Shown: in pieces, positions 21,501 through 30,538 of the stretch
Layout: each line of letters starts with the position of its first letter
Numbering within the stretch: the stretch's first letter is position 1
The notes under the pieces: model-generated
What the model was told of the DNA's origin: nothing
The model's database searches: none
What the model saw: the letters and a program-made list of their open reading frames with translations, nothing else
Source: Epithemia pelagica
Lineage: Eukaryota > Bacillariophyta > Bacillariophyceae > Surirellales > Surirellaceae
Direction: 5' to 3'
Length of the DNA stretch: 64,000 nt
Assembly (NCBI GenBank): GCA_946965045.2
Contig: OX337228.1
Location: 4,712,001-4,776,000, forward strand
Translations under genes and position numbers: made by a program

Positions 21501-24276
21501 CACCATCACTGATAAGAGTCTCCATGGCACCACAAAACCGGATGTTGTCCTGAAGAGTATTGACAAACTGTTTGGTTGACTTGATCCCATAGATATCAGT
21601 AACCAGAGTATCGCGACCAACAAAGATTTGTGCGACTTTACCGCCATGGTCAACAGCAGGGGTGTCGGAGAAAACCGAGTCAGTAGCAACGGGTTCATGG
21701 CGTCGAGGTATATTAAGGACCGGATTGCGAGCCTTGAAATGTTTCTTGAGGGTGTCATGGTCAAAAGCAATGCTACCATTACGTGTAGTGTGTTTGAACG
21801 TATCGGCAATAAAATCTTCAGATTGCCAACCAAAGAATGGACGGAACTTCTTCCAGTCATACGCTTCCTGGTAACGACGGTGGACAGAGGCATGAAGTGT
21901 AGGATCATTACCTTCTGCGTCAGCATAGATAGAAAAGAAGGGTGCGTCGTCAGGTCCATGATCGTATGGGAGATCCAAAAGGAGATTGAGGTTACAAACA
22001 ACACGATCAGTGTACTCCCCATGGTTGTCATATGGATGGTTCGACATACTACCATCAGTCTTGACGTGTTTCCAATCAGGATCATTGTCAGAGGGTGTGG
22101 GAGAATACGAATGGTCCAGAACACCAGGATCCCATGTGTCGGGTGACGTGAAGATGATCTGAGGTAAGGTATCCATGTCATCGTCGTTGGGGATACCCAA
22201 GGAGTGGATGTAGGCTAACCCACCCTTGATGTGAAGGGGTATAGCACGGCCATCAAGTGTAGTGATGCGTTGTTTACCATCAACTTTAACAGATCGTTCA
22301 TCAACAGCAAGTCCGAAATGCTCGAATTGACCAGGAGCATGGATAGATAAGCCCTTTCCATAATAAGCATATTCATTGAAGATGCCGACAATAGGTCCAT
22401 CATTGGTCTCAAACTTTGCGGCACATGTGACGACAGGAAGTCCAGTAAGTTCGTGGTTATCAATACCCACAATAGTGATATGGCGGCCAGTCTTAGAAAG
22501 GATGCGCATGTCAGAACCAGCAAGTCCTCCATTAGCACCACGGTCAATCAATTGATTTCCTGGTAAAGTAGATTTCCTGGAAAACAAATAGCGTGGAACA
22601 TGTCCTGCTTGTTTATGCATGTTGGCTTTGAAAGTAACCTTCTTGCTCGTCTTGGACTTGGCGTTAGAAAGAACACTAGTCAGGTCAGTTGCCGGGTGAT
22701 TGATATCAGTCGTCATGGCTTGGTTGATAAATTGTGTAACCGGATCTGAATCATCTGGATGCTCAGGGACTACGCCAGGTGAGTCGTCATCAGATGCAAC
22801 TTGGTTGGGGTCAGGATCAGGTTCCGGATCAATGTCGAGGGCATGTGTTTGCACGTTCCTCGGTGTTGTTGATGAAGGTGCTTGAATCATCTTGTTATAC
22901 TCAATGATCAACTTGCGATCTTCTTCAGAAAGTTTGAACCATAGGTCACGCGGTAGACTAACCTTGGACGAAGAGGGTGGAGATTCAGATGTCGCTTTGA
23001 TGTTGTGGACATGATACTCCATATCATCTTGTGAGGTTATGTCAGCATCTGTATCTTGGCCATATAGTGATTCATGTTGTTTGACATGTCGACGGCGACT
23101 ATGAACAGATGACTGGGTTGCTTGATCATGGTCATAAGCTGCGTCTAGAAGGAGACGGAAGTATGATTGATAGCAAAGGGATTTTGCACCGGATTTGGTG
23201 TTCACCACATTATCCAAGATCTTGACTCGGCGGAGATCAGGTACCTTTTCTACAGCTTGCATGAGGAAGGTCATCCTGGTATGATCAGGGATGCGATCAG
23301 ACAATGTCACTAGATTGTCTAGCAAACGTAGCTGCTCTTGAAAGTGTAGAAGAAATTGACGTGTTGTTCCGCGCCATGTGTCGTCAAGACGTAGATTGGA
23401 AATGTAGTTGGTTAAACGGAGGACTTCTCGCTTTGCTAGGTCGGATTCGGTATGCAAAGAGTGTAACTTCTGCAATACGGCACGCGCATCTTCATCATGT
23501 TCATGTTCACGTACATAGGCTCGACCTTGGTCAGTCTGAATGATACGGACAAGAACGGAGTAAAGAAATACTTGTTGCTCTTGAAAAAGTTCTTCGGCAT
23601 ACTCATCATCATGGGGTGGTGTGTATTTGAAATTCAGAACGTTGGATAGGCCTTGAGCCTTAGCTGTAGTCTTGAATACACGCCAGAATGAATCGTAGTA
23701 TCGTTCATCCTTGAATACCTCATATGCAGTTGCGTCGCGCTTAGTTCCCTTTCTGAATGCTATAAGGTCTTGTTGAGATTGGGATGCGGCAGTAACTGTG
23801 CTGACAGATTTCACAGATGACGGTGACTTCATTGGCGAGACTGGAACTTGGCTAGGTGGTCCCTTAGAGAAATCTGTGTTGATCCTCCAAGTGTTGAACT
23901 CTTTCCTCGTTAGGTTCATCCAGTCGCTATTGGATAGCTCGTCTTGAATTTCATTGGTCTTGTATATGGCCCAATAAGCCAAGAGCTTGATCTGCTGTCT
24001 TGTGGGGCCTTGTAGATCATGTGTCTGTTTGTTGACCTTGTATTGTGTCAGTTCCTTCATGGATTCCTCGGTATTAGTTTGCATATACGAGATAACATGG
24101 GTAATGTTCTCAAAACCATGGTATTTCATCCACTTCATTAAGTAGTCGGCCCTTTCTTTGGTAAAGAATTGGCAGACAGTAAATATGATGTGGTCGAATA
24201 GGTCTGTCTTCGAGACATTGTCTTGGTTATCTTCTCCCTTAGGAGTCGTAGGTGTCTTGGGTGATTGAGGATCCAT
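18589..24276 (-). CDS. Copia gag-pol polyprotein interrupted by an in-frame TGA
   Basis: From ATG 24276 the frame runs 1782 codons to TGA at 18928-18930, then stays open in the same frame for 112 more codons to 18589. Order: Gag (about 1-450; I see no CCHC knuckle), protease with DRGANGG near residue 577 in place of the usual D(S/T)G, integrase core with LISDGGSS and KAENRYQ, reverse transcriptase with AVYVDDLA near 1522, and RNase H with YVDANLMHD and ATYGSEFVAARTA. The stop falls just before LRYLGVPI and YGDNRSVV, so a conserved RNase H Asp lies beyond it. A CGA-to-TGA change would explain it. Reverse transcriptase and integrase are intact. Gag and pol share one frame with no recoding between them. 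Confidence 0.9.
18595..18602 (-). other. Polypurine tract
   Basis: GTGGGGAG on the minus strand directly precedes the TGTTA start of the 3' LTR, the expected place for the plus-strand primer. Confidence 0.7.
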
Positions 24277-24596
24277 GGTGTTATTTGGTTGGTTCGATGT
24301 TTATTTAATGTGCGGTGTGATGTGGTTTATTTAATGTGTGATGTGATGTGAACCCGGATGTACCACGTGTACCACGTATGTACCACGTATGTGATACCCG
24401 GATGTGTGTTGTGATGTGCGACTCCTGGAAATTTCCGTTGATTTCGACAAATTTTCGCCGAGTTTCAACAAATTTTCACCGAATTTTCGCGATTTGACGG
24501 GAATGTGTGGCGTGTTGTGCGACCAAGGGTACCCGGATGTGCGTTGAGTTTAAGTCTTGGAAAGGTTTTGAGAGGACGGGAGTTAACTATGAGTAA
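24277..24596 (-). repeat. Repeat-rich leader between the extra ORF and gag
   Basis: Low-complexity DNA with short direct repeats. GTTTATTTAATGTG occurs twice near 24298-24340, a TACCACGTATG-type unit three times at 24361-24390, and ACCCGGATG at about 24352, 24396 and 24532. No coding frame crosses it. It could be a spacer with a translation or packaging role. Confidence 0.6.
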
Positions 24597-25376
24597 TTAA
24601 GCTTCGGTCTCCGAATCTCCACTCTCTTCCGAATGATCAGAGTCGTTTCCAGGCTCAGATGGGGCAGCACAAGCAACAGAAGAAGGGGTATCACCTTCAG
24701 CCAGGTGGTTCTCGACCTCGGTACGCAAAGGGAAGATAGTTGCACGATGGTCCTCGATGGTATGGACCTCGTGGATGTAGGCAACGTAGTTATCTAGGCG
24801 TAAAACGTTAGGAGGCAGAGGGCAAGTCGTCGCGTTCACGACGTGGATGGTATTGTAGTATCCAGTTGGGCGCTCGAAGGTTAGGAAGCGGAGGTGGACA
24901 GTACGGATGGGGTTGCCCGAGAGGGCGGCCAAGATGAGGCGACGCCTCGGAGAACGATGAAGTTGGTCGTTCAGACGGTCAATGTCTTCTTGGTCGACGA
25001 TGTGGGTCACCGATTGGAACTGGCGTTCGATCTGGGTCTCCCCACGGATGATCTCGGGATCGAAGGTCGAACAAGTTGGTTGACGGAAGTACTTGATATG
25101 ATCAGCAATCAACCGGGTGGTACGACGGGATCGAGAAGGGACGAGCCGACGAGGCGGACTCGGGGGCCGAAGCAACGGCGCAGGGATCGGAGCGTGAGGC
25201 TGGGTTGGAGTCTCGAATGGGTTGCTGTTGGAACTGTCGACGGAGATGTTGACCGATGTGTTGGCTGCCTTCGGCGTCGGCACCAGTTCCTGCTGCACCA
25301 GGGTATCGGGCTGCCCGGGATGCAGTTTGGCTCGATAGATCTGTCGTACAGGAGTGATAAGCTCGTTAGTATCCAT
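24597..25376 (-). CDS. Additional retrotransposon ORF upstream of gag, unknown function
   Basis: A 259-codon frame starting at ATG 25376, only 36 bases inside the 5' LTR, in the same sense as gag-pol. The N-terminal half is rich in Pro, Ser and Arg (PAPLLRPPSPPRR). The middle is mixed helix and strand (IVDQEDIDRLNDQLHRSPRR, TGYYNTIHVVNATTCPLPP). The tail is acidic (DSDHSEESGDSETEA). There is no protease, envelope-like membrane segment or zinc knuckle. Copia elements normally place gag first, so this is an accessory gene or captured sequence. Its length and clean ATG in a recent element suggest that it is kept. I do not recognise a family. Confidence 0.7.
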   Translation of the reverse strand: MDTNELITPVRQIYRAKLHPGQPDTLVQQELVPTPKAANTSVNISVDSSNSNPFETPTQPHAPIPAPLLRPPSPPRRLVPSRSRRTTRLIADHIKYFRQPTCSTFDPEIIRGETQIERQFQSVTHIVDQEDIDRLNDQLHRSPRRRLILAALSGNPIRTVHLRFLTFERPTGYYNTIHVVNATTCPLPPNVLRLDNYVAYIHEVHTIEDHRATIFPLRTEVENHLAEGDTPSSVACAAPSEPGNDSDHSEESGDSETEA

Positions 25377-25394
25377 GAAACCACAAGGAAATAA

Positions 25395-25412
25395 GCTTTG
25401 AGACTGTTAATC
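25395..25412 (-). other. Probable primer-binding site (half tRNA-Asn)
   Basis: The minus strand directly after the 5' LTR reads GATTAACAGTCTCAAAGC. Its complement GCTTTGAGACTGTTAATC contains CTGTTAA, the anticodon loop of tRNA-Asn(GTT), preceded by TGAGA. The two bases after the loop (TC) pair with the last two of that stem. Priming would therefore start inside the anticodon arm, as with the half-tRNA of Drosophila copia. The tRNA identity is inferred; no tRNA gene lies in the window. Confidence 0.5.
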
Positions 25413-26195
25413 TGTTACAATTCTTTCTGAATCGTAGGGACATTGATGCTCGGTAGAGCAGACAATCAGGTAGGTCACCAACCGATCCAAGCTTCTCAGG
25501 GTCAGAGAAGCAAGCAAGTCGAAGTCTATCAGAAGGATAGTCGGGACACAAAAGAGGATGTGATAAATGGTGATATTGTTAGATTGTGTGTTGATTACTA
25601 CGATAGGTCTACGTGAAATGTTCGGTCCTGCCAAGGGTCATGTGTCATAGGTTCTTGGCGGCAACAGGTTTGGAATAGTTGGAGTCGATTCATGTGATGT
25701 ATATGACATGTATATGTGGGCGGATAACATATACAGGGTCAACAGCTCTTGTTTTGGGTTGGCATAGTTGTTTTCATGGCGCGCAGCTTGTTGACAATTT
25801 GGAGATTGTGGGAATGGAAATATGGTCTCGCGTGATCGTGTGTCGTGCTTGGGATACTTAGACCGTTGGGTCGGATAGATGCCGACAGCGCTCGGATGTC
25901 GCTTGGGCGCGCTCGATGATTTCGGGCGCGTACGCTTAGGGCGTTAGTATAATGTCCGAGCAACGGCCAAATTTACGTCCGTTGTAATACCGCACGACCC
26001 AGTTTAGTCTTGAGAGTGAGTTCGTCAATCTATTCTCACTTTTCATGATTTGCGAAGAAATATAGGTCGATATAGCGCGAAGCTAGGGAACATAGCTCGA
26101 AGCTAGATGGCATGATGCGATAGCACGAGGCTATGTGACATGGGGAATCGATGAGATGTAGAATCTAACCACCATAGACGGTGAGAATTCTAACA
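25413..26195 (-). repeat. 5' LTR of the copia element
   Basis: 783 bp, TG...CA ends, about six single-base differences from the LTR at 17812-18594. It should hold the element's promoter on the minus strand. Target duplication CGTCC follows at 26196-26200. Confidence 0.95.
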
Positions 26196-26641
26196 CGTCC
26201 TAGTGGTTGCAAGAAATATTTTATTACCTTTAGTGTTATGTGTGATTTCTTCCGAACGCTAGATTTTCATCAAAAATTACGGTTGACTGTTGACCATGGT
26301 GGAGGGCCATCCCAACCGCGTACCTTGTTGCCGAGCTGTATCGAGGTGCCTCAGGGTGTTGTTAGGCCACCACCAATGGGGCAACAAGGTATGCGGTTGG
26401 CATCATCCACAACAACATGATCATTGGATGCACCCCACGCACGATAGTCTCGTGCAAAACGAAGTTTTTCTGGGGGAACGCGAGATTGTCGAGTTTAGGA
26501 AGCACTTTTCACATGAGAGGCATAATTATAAGGGCTATAGTAATTAGATGGCTGGCGTGATATACGTAGATTTCCTACTAAGCGCTACGTCGTTGACATT
26601 CGGCTTGAACTCAGCTTGTAGAGGTCCTCATTGGAGATTTA
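26196..26641. other. Spacer between copia element and second TIR element
   Basis: No gene. It begins with the CGTCC target duplication. Around 26585-26620 it carries TACAAGCTGAGTTCA and TCAACGACGTAG on the minus strand, also found beside TIR copy 1 (17700-17740). The inverted homology thus extends past the TIR ends. Confidence 0.6.
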
Positions 26642-28354
26642 TACGAGCTCCACCGCACTGAAATTGCACAAGCAGTAGCCCGTGCTTCACGTTTCCACTT
26701 CTCAGTGGCACTTCCGGCCCAACGAGATATAATACAACATTCATTTTCATAGAGTAAAATGAATTGCCCCTCCGTCACATGCCGACTCACACTCTCTCGT
26801 ACGAGTGGTGGACTAAAACCGATGAACCCACTTTCACCATGGAGACGAGGCGCTGGCACAACAATCAACCCGCCTTCTCTACGAGTATGAATATGAACAG
26901 CTACTAATAGAGACCATCTACCAATAGGAAGCATCTAGGTAGCTTTGTATGTGTCGTAGGCTTTCGCTACGCGTTCATCCATCCTTGTCCATCCATCCTC
27001 GTTCGCCATCCTTTCTTTTGTTGATTGTTGTTTCACCACCATCCCATGTTCGATCGTTGATTGTTGCATTGGGGTTGTTGCTGTCTGAGTGTTGTCCTTG
27101 TCGCCGAGTGTTTCGTTCGGCGGCAGCGAGTAGTTGATTGTTGTTGTTGGGTCACCGCTTGTTGTTGTGGTGGTTGTCGCCGCGTGTTTCGTTGGGCCTC
27201 AGCGAGCTTTGGGTTGTTGTCGTCATTGTCACCGCTTGCTGTCTTTGTGGTTGTTGCCGCTTGTTGTGGTTGCCATTGTCGCCGCTTGTCATTGTCGTCG
27301 CTTGTTGCCGATTTGGAGATGATTCGTTTGGGAGCTGCGAGGGGTTGATCGTGGATTGTTGCGTTCGCCGTTTGATTTATCGTTGTCAGCACTTGCTATC
27401 GTTGTCACCCCTTGTTGTCGCTGTCGCTGTCGCAGGGTGATGCGCGTTCAAGAGAGGACTTGTAGGAGGACTTGGGGGAGTTGTTGCATGTTGCATCCAT
27501 GTTGCTTGTTATTCGGAACTCGGTTGTTGTTTTGTTGTTGATTGCGATCCGTGTGATTGCCGTGTTTGCTGTAAACACTCTTCCATGCATTGCTGATCTA
27601 TGCCAAAGGCTTCCAGCCATCGGACTCCATTTCAATTTGCATTCTGTCAAGCATAGTCATCTTGTATTGTTGCTTCCTTGTTTGCTGTTGTCGCGATTGT
27701 TGTTGTTGCCTCGGAGCGTTTGGACCAACCCAACGAGGCTTTCATTTGCTGTGTTCGGACCACGCAAAGCCAAGAAGTTGATTGATGGATGCGGACGGAC
27801 AATAAGTGAATTGCTGCATTCATTGTCTCCATTAGCGTCGTCTTCTGATTGTCACTTCCTTCGATGCGGTTGCCGAGATTCTCGTCATGTTTGTGCTTCG
27901 GAATCATCCAGTAGATTGCCGTGTGTCCTTGCCGCTGCTCTCCTACGCCTCATCCATCCATTTCGGAGCTTCCATTGTCGTCCCTCCATGCAATCTTGGT
28001 TCATTCCATCATTATCCGACTCCAATCTGGATCCTCTCGTTGCTTCCTACCAACCCAAAAATGGAAGGTCTTCTAAATCTTGCCGTACCTCCACAGATAT
28101 CGAGAGTTCATCGCCGCCCGTCCATTCCCTCACGGTACACTTGATTCTGAGGCATCCTGGATGGTCGGAGGAGTACTAGCACCTTTCGTTGGAGGTGCAC
28201 ACCGGCTTGAGTGTGCCATGGTGGTGTTATGCAGTGCAAAATGACCGTAGTGGTAGTGGTCTTCCTACGAAGCTAGAATCACTATAGGAAAAACAGTGGG
28301 GACCCAAAAAGCACGGGCTACTGGCTGTGCAATTTCAGTGCGGAGGAGCTCGTA
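26642..28354 (-). mobile_element. TIR DNA element, non-autonomous, copy 2 (inverted relative to copy 1)
   Basis: 46-base ends (26642-26687 and 28309-28354) are inverse complements with three mismatches and share the TACGAGCTCC start of copy 1. The interior is homologous to copy 1 in inverse orientation but longer, with GTT-rich stretches. The longest internal frame (27472-28179) crosses conserved non-coding segments and has no transposase features. TA flanks both ends. Confidence 0.8.
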
Positions 28355-28599
28355 CATAGATCAACTCGTCTTTGAATCCTCTTTCGATTTGTTCTGTATA
28401 TGCCTCGCCAAATTAATATATTCATTTCAAAATATTGGACTAAAGTATGGCGAGCAAAATTTAAGTATTCAAAACCCTAATGTGGGATGTGCTACAAGAT
28501 AAGTACGAGTAGAAAAGGTACCGCAGTCGCGCACGTGAATGACACTAGGGGTACATCGCGCGCATACCGCGCAAAACTTAAAGGCTTGATTTCTTGAAA

Positions 28600-29921
28600 C
28601 CCTCGGTATCAGTGTCCACTGCTTAGCTGTTTTTTGTCTGTGCCACCTTCACAGGTTCCCAAGTGGACACAGACAGCATTTTTCGCTTTTGATGCAAATA
28701 GAAATTATCAAATTGCAAATTGGCACGCATGCCCAGCTGATTTTTTCGACGTTTGAAGCGGACGCAAGCCCAACAAGCGTCCCCTGCGTGGATGACGGTT
28801 GGTTGTTGCATAATTCGGGGCAGGCTCACAATTCTCTTTTCTTTTGCCAAAGCACATCGAACTTACTAGGTATCTACTTACGAATGTTACTGGCTTTCCA
28901 GGTGAGCTTGATCCATTGCCAATTGCCATGTTGTCAATGACATCAGTCATGCTCACTGCCACTTGCCACTTTTGTTTGCTCTGCTCGTGTGAGACGCTAC
29001 TCATCTGTTTAGTCGCTGGGCAGCTCATTACTCTCATTGTTCATTCTTGTCGAACAGAAATGACTGGTTTTTGCTGAGCGCCATAACTTTGATTGCATTA
29101 AAAAAACTCTATACTCTAGACATTCTTTTGTTTATTTACTAGTAGTAGAACGCCAGTGCTTGTCATCCATGAGACTTTTGAGCCTTGTGAATTCGTTGCA
29201 GCTTTGTTCTTTGTTGTGAGCACGACGATGACCCTCAGTTTCGCTATGAAAACACAACAGAACAGCTCTCACAAGCTTGTACCGCTCACTTTGAGCACTC
29301 TGTGTCGACTACCTAGGTAGGATATGATAATTGGTCAGTAGGGTGTGGCAAGATGGCTTCCCATCTATTTGATGCAAAAACAACATCGTTGAGAAATGAT
29401 TGAGAATGACGCTATGATGAGAGACGAGAGAGAATAATCTATCCTATAGAGCATATGACAGTAGCCAAAAAACAATCAAACAACAAACAATTACGGCAAG
29501 GAAAAGATATTCCAGTTGACATCTGGCGGCTTGTCATCTACTCGTACGAAATGAGACAAAAGTAAAGGATCATGCAAGAACAATAGGAAAGACAGCTGCA
29601 GCAGTGATGCGTGAGAAAAAGGGAAAAGAGACAACAAGATAAGTATTCACCCACGTCATGGTCAAGCATTTGGCTCGGTTTTGGGTTTTTGTGACAGGTG
29701 TCGAGATGATGATGGATGCCCAAATTTGAATCGTGGTGACCCAGCGAGGACAACCACCAACCGTCAACTGTCACTTGCACGCTGGCCTTGCTTCAACCCT
29801 GAGGAATTTTAATGGTTAGACAGACAGACGAAAAACGAAAAATGCTGTCTGTGTCCACTTGGGAACCTGTGAAGGTGGCACAGACAAAAAACAGCTAAGC
29901 AGTGGACACCGATACCGAGGG
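28600..29921. mobile_element. Non-autonomous TIR element with 86-bp inverted ends
   Basis: 28600-28685 is the inverse complement of 29836-29921 with one mismatch; both ends start CCCTCGGTATC. The 1.15-kb interior has no frame above about 110 codons and nothing like a transposase. No target duplication is apparent. The right end lies two bases from the tyrosine-recombinase retrotransposon, so its original right flank may lie beyond 38029. Confidence 0.8.
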
Positions 29922-29923
29922 CG

Positions 29924-30095
29924 AAGAGACACTACGACAAACATCCTTGGCACGTGCCGTTTCGGTCTGTCCGAGAGATCGCAGTCGGTTCTGTCACCGA
30001 AAACTTGGTCCGTTGAGATTTGTAAAAAAGATTCTAAATCTAAACGATAGACACATAGTTTTGCCGAAGGCCTATGAAACCAAAAAATGGCTCCA
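29924..30095 (-). repeat. Split direct repeat B2 (element 3' end)
   Basis: 172 bp, matching 30367-30538 except for one base (CCTATG against CCTCTG). It forms the left border of the retrotransposon, two bases from the neighbouring TIR element. A 21-base G/A-rich spacer separates it from A2. Confidence 0.9.
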
Positions 30096-30116
30096 GGGCG
30101 GGGAAGGGGAAATTTT

Positions 30117-30364
30117 AAGATTAGCTAACTAGAATCGTTGCGATCTCGAACTCGTCTCGTAGTCGTTGCAAAGATGCTGAACCCAAGAAGAGTGAGCTCT
30201 TCTCACGCTCCAACGACTCTGCATCAGGGTCATCCTAAAACTTCCGATTGTGGGAATCAAATCGGATGCTCGCCTCGCGTCGAGGAGGCGGAGCAGTCGC
30301 ACCTCTGTTGTCGGTCGCGGAGTCTGGCCAGCATCGGCCACGTCACTCCACCCAGTACAGACAC
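30117..30364 (-). repeat. Split direct repeat A2
   Basis: 248 bp with no difference seen from A1 (37782-38029). It lies between B1 and B2, with only two bases (CA) between it and B1. That junction should copy the joint of the circular intermediate. Confidence 0.92.
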
Positions 30365-30366
30365 CA

Positions 30367-30538
30367 AAGAGACACTACGACAAACATCCTTGGCACGTGC
30401 CGTTTCGGTCTGTCCGAGAGATCGCAGTCGGTTCTGTCACCGAAAACTTGGTCCGTTGAGATTTGTAAAAAAGATTCTAAATCTAAACGATAGACACATA
30501 GTTTTGCCGAAGGCCTCTGAAACCAAAAAATGGCTCCA
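30367..30538 (-). repeat. Split direct repeat B1
   Basis: 172 bp, one difference from B2. It contains the last 18 codons and the stop of the tyrosine-recombinase ORF, so the repeat is partly coding here and non-coding in B2. Confidence 0.9.

Larger units (their letters stand above)
17812..26195 (-). mobile_element. Complete Ty1/copia LTR retrotransposon
   Basis: Two 783-bp LTRs (17812-18594 and 25413-26195) begin TGTTACAATT and end TTCTAACA. The 5-bp target duplication CGTCC lies at 17807-17811 and 26196-26200. The element is transcribed on the minus strand, so the right LTR is the 5' LTR. Order: 5' LTR, primer site, 259-codon ORF, repeat-rich leader, gag-pol with integrase before reverse transcriptase (the copia order), polypurine tract GTGGGGAG, 3' LTR. 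I count about six LTR differences, so the insertion is recent. It landed between the two inverted TIR elements, about 130 bp from copy 1. Confidence 0.95.

Noticed and set aside
21372-22181. 269-codon frame in the integrase region of the copia element
   Set aside because: A shadow of gag-pol in another phase; no family content.
27472-28179. 235-codon plus frame inside TIR copy 2
   Set aside because: It does not read coherently, lies in DNA that is inverse-repeated in copy 1 where the frame is broken, and has no transposase motif.
28600-29921. piggyBac assignment because the TIR begins CCC
   Set aside because: No TTAA flanks the ends and no transposase is present.
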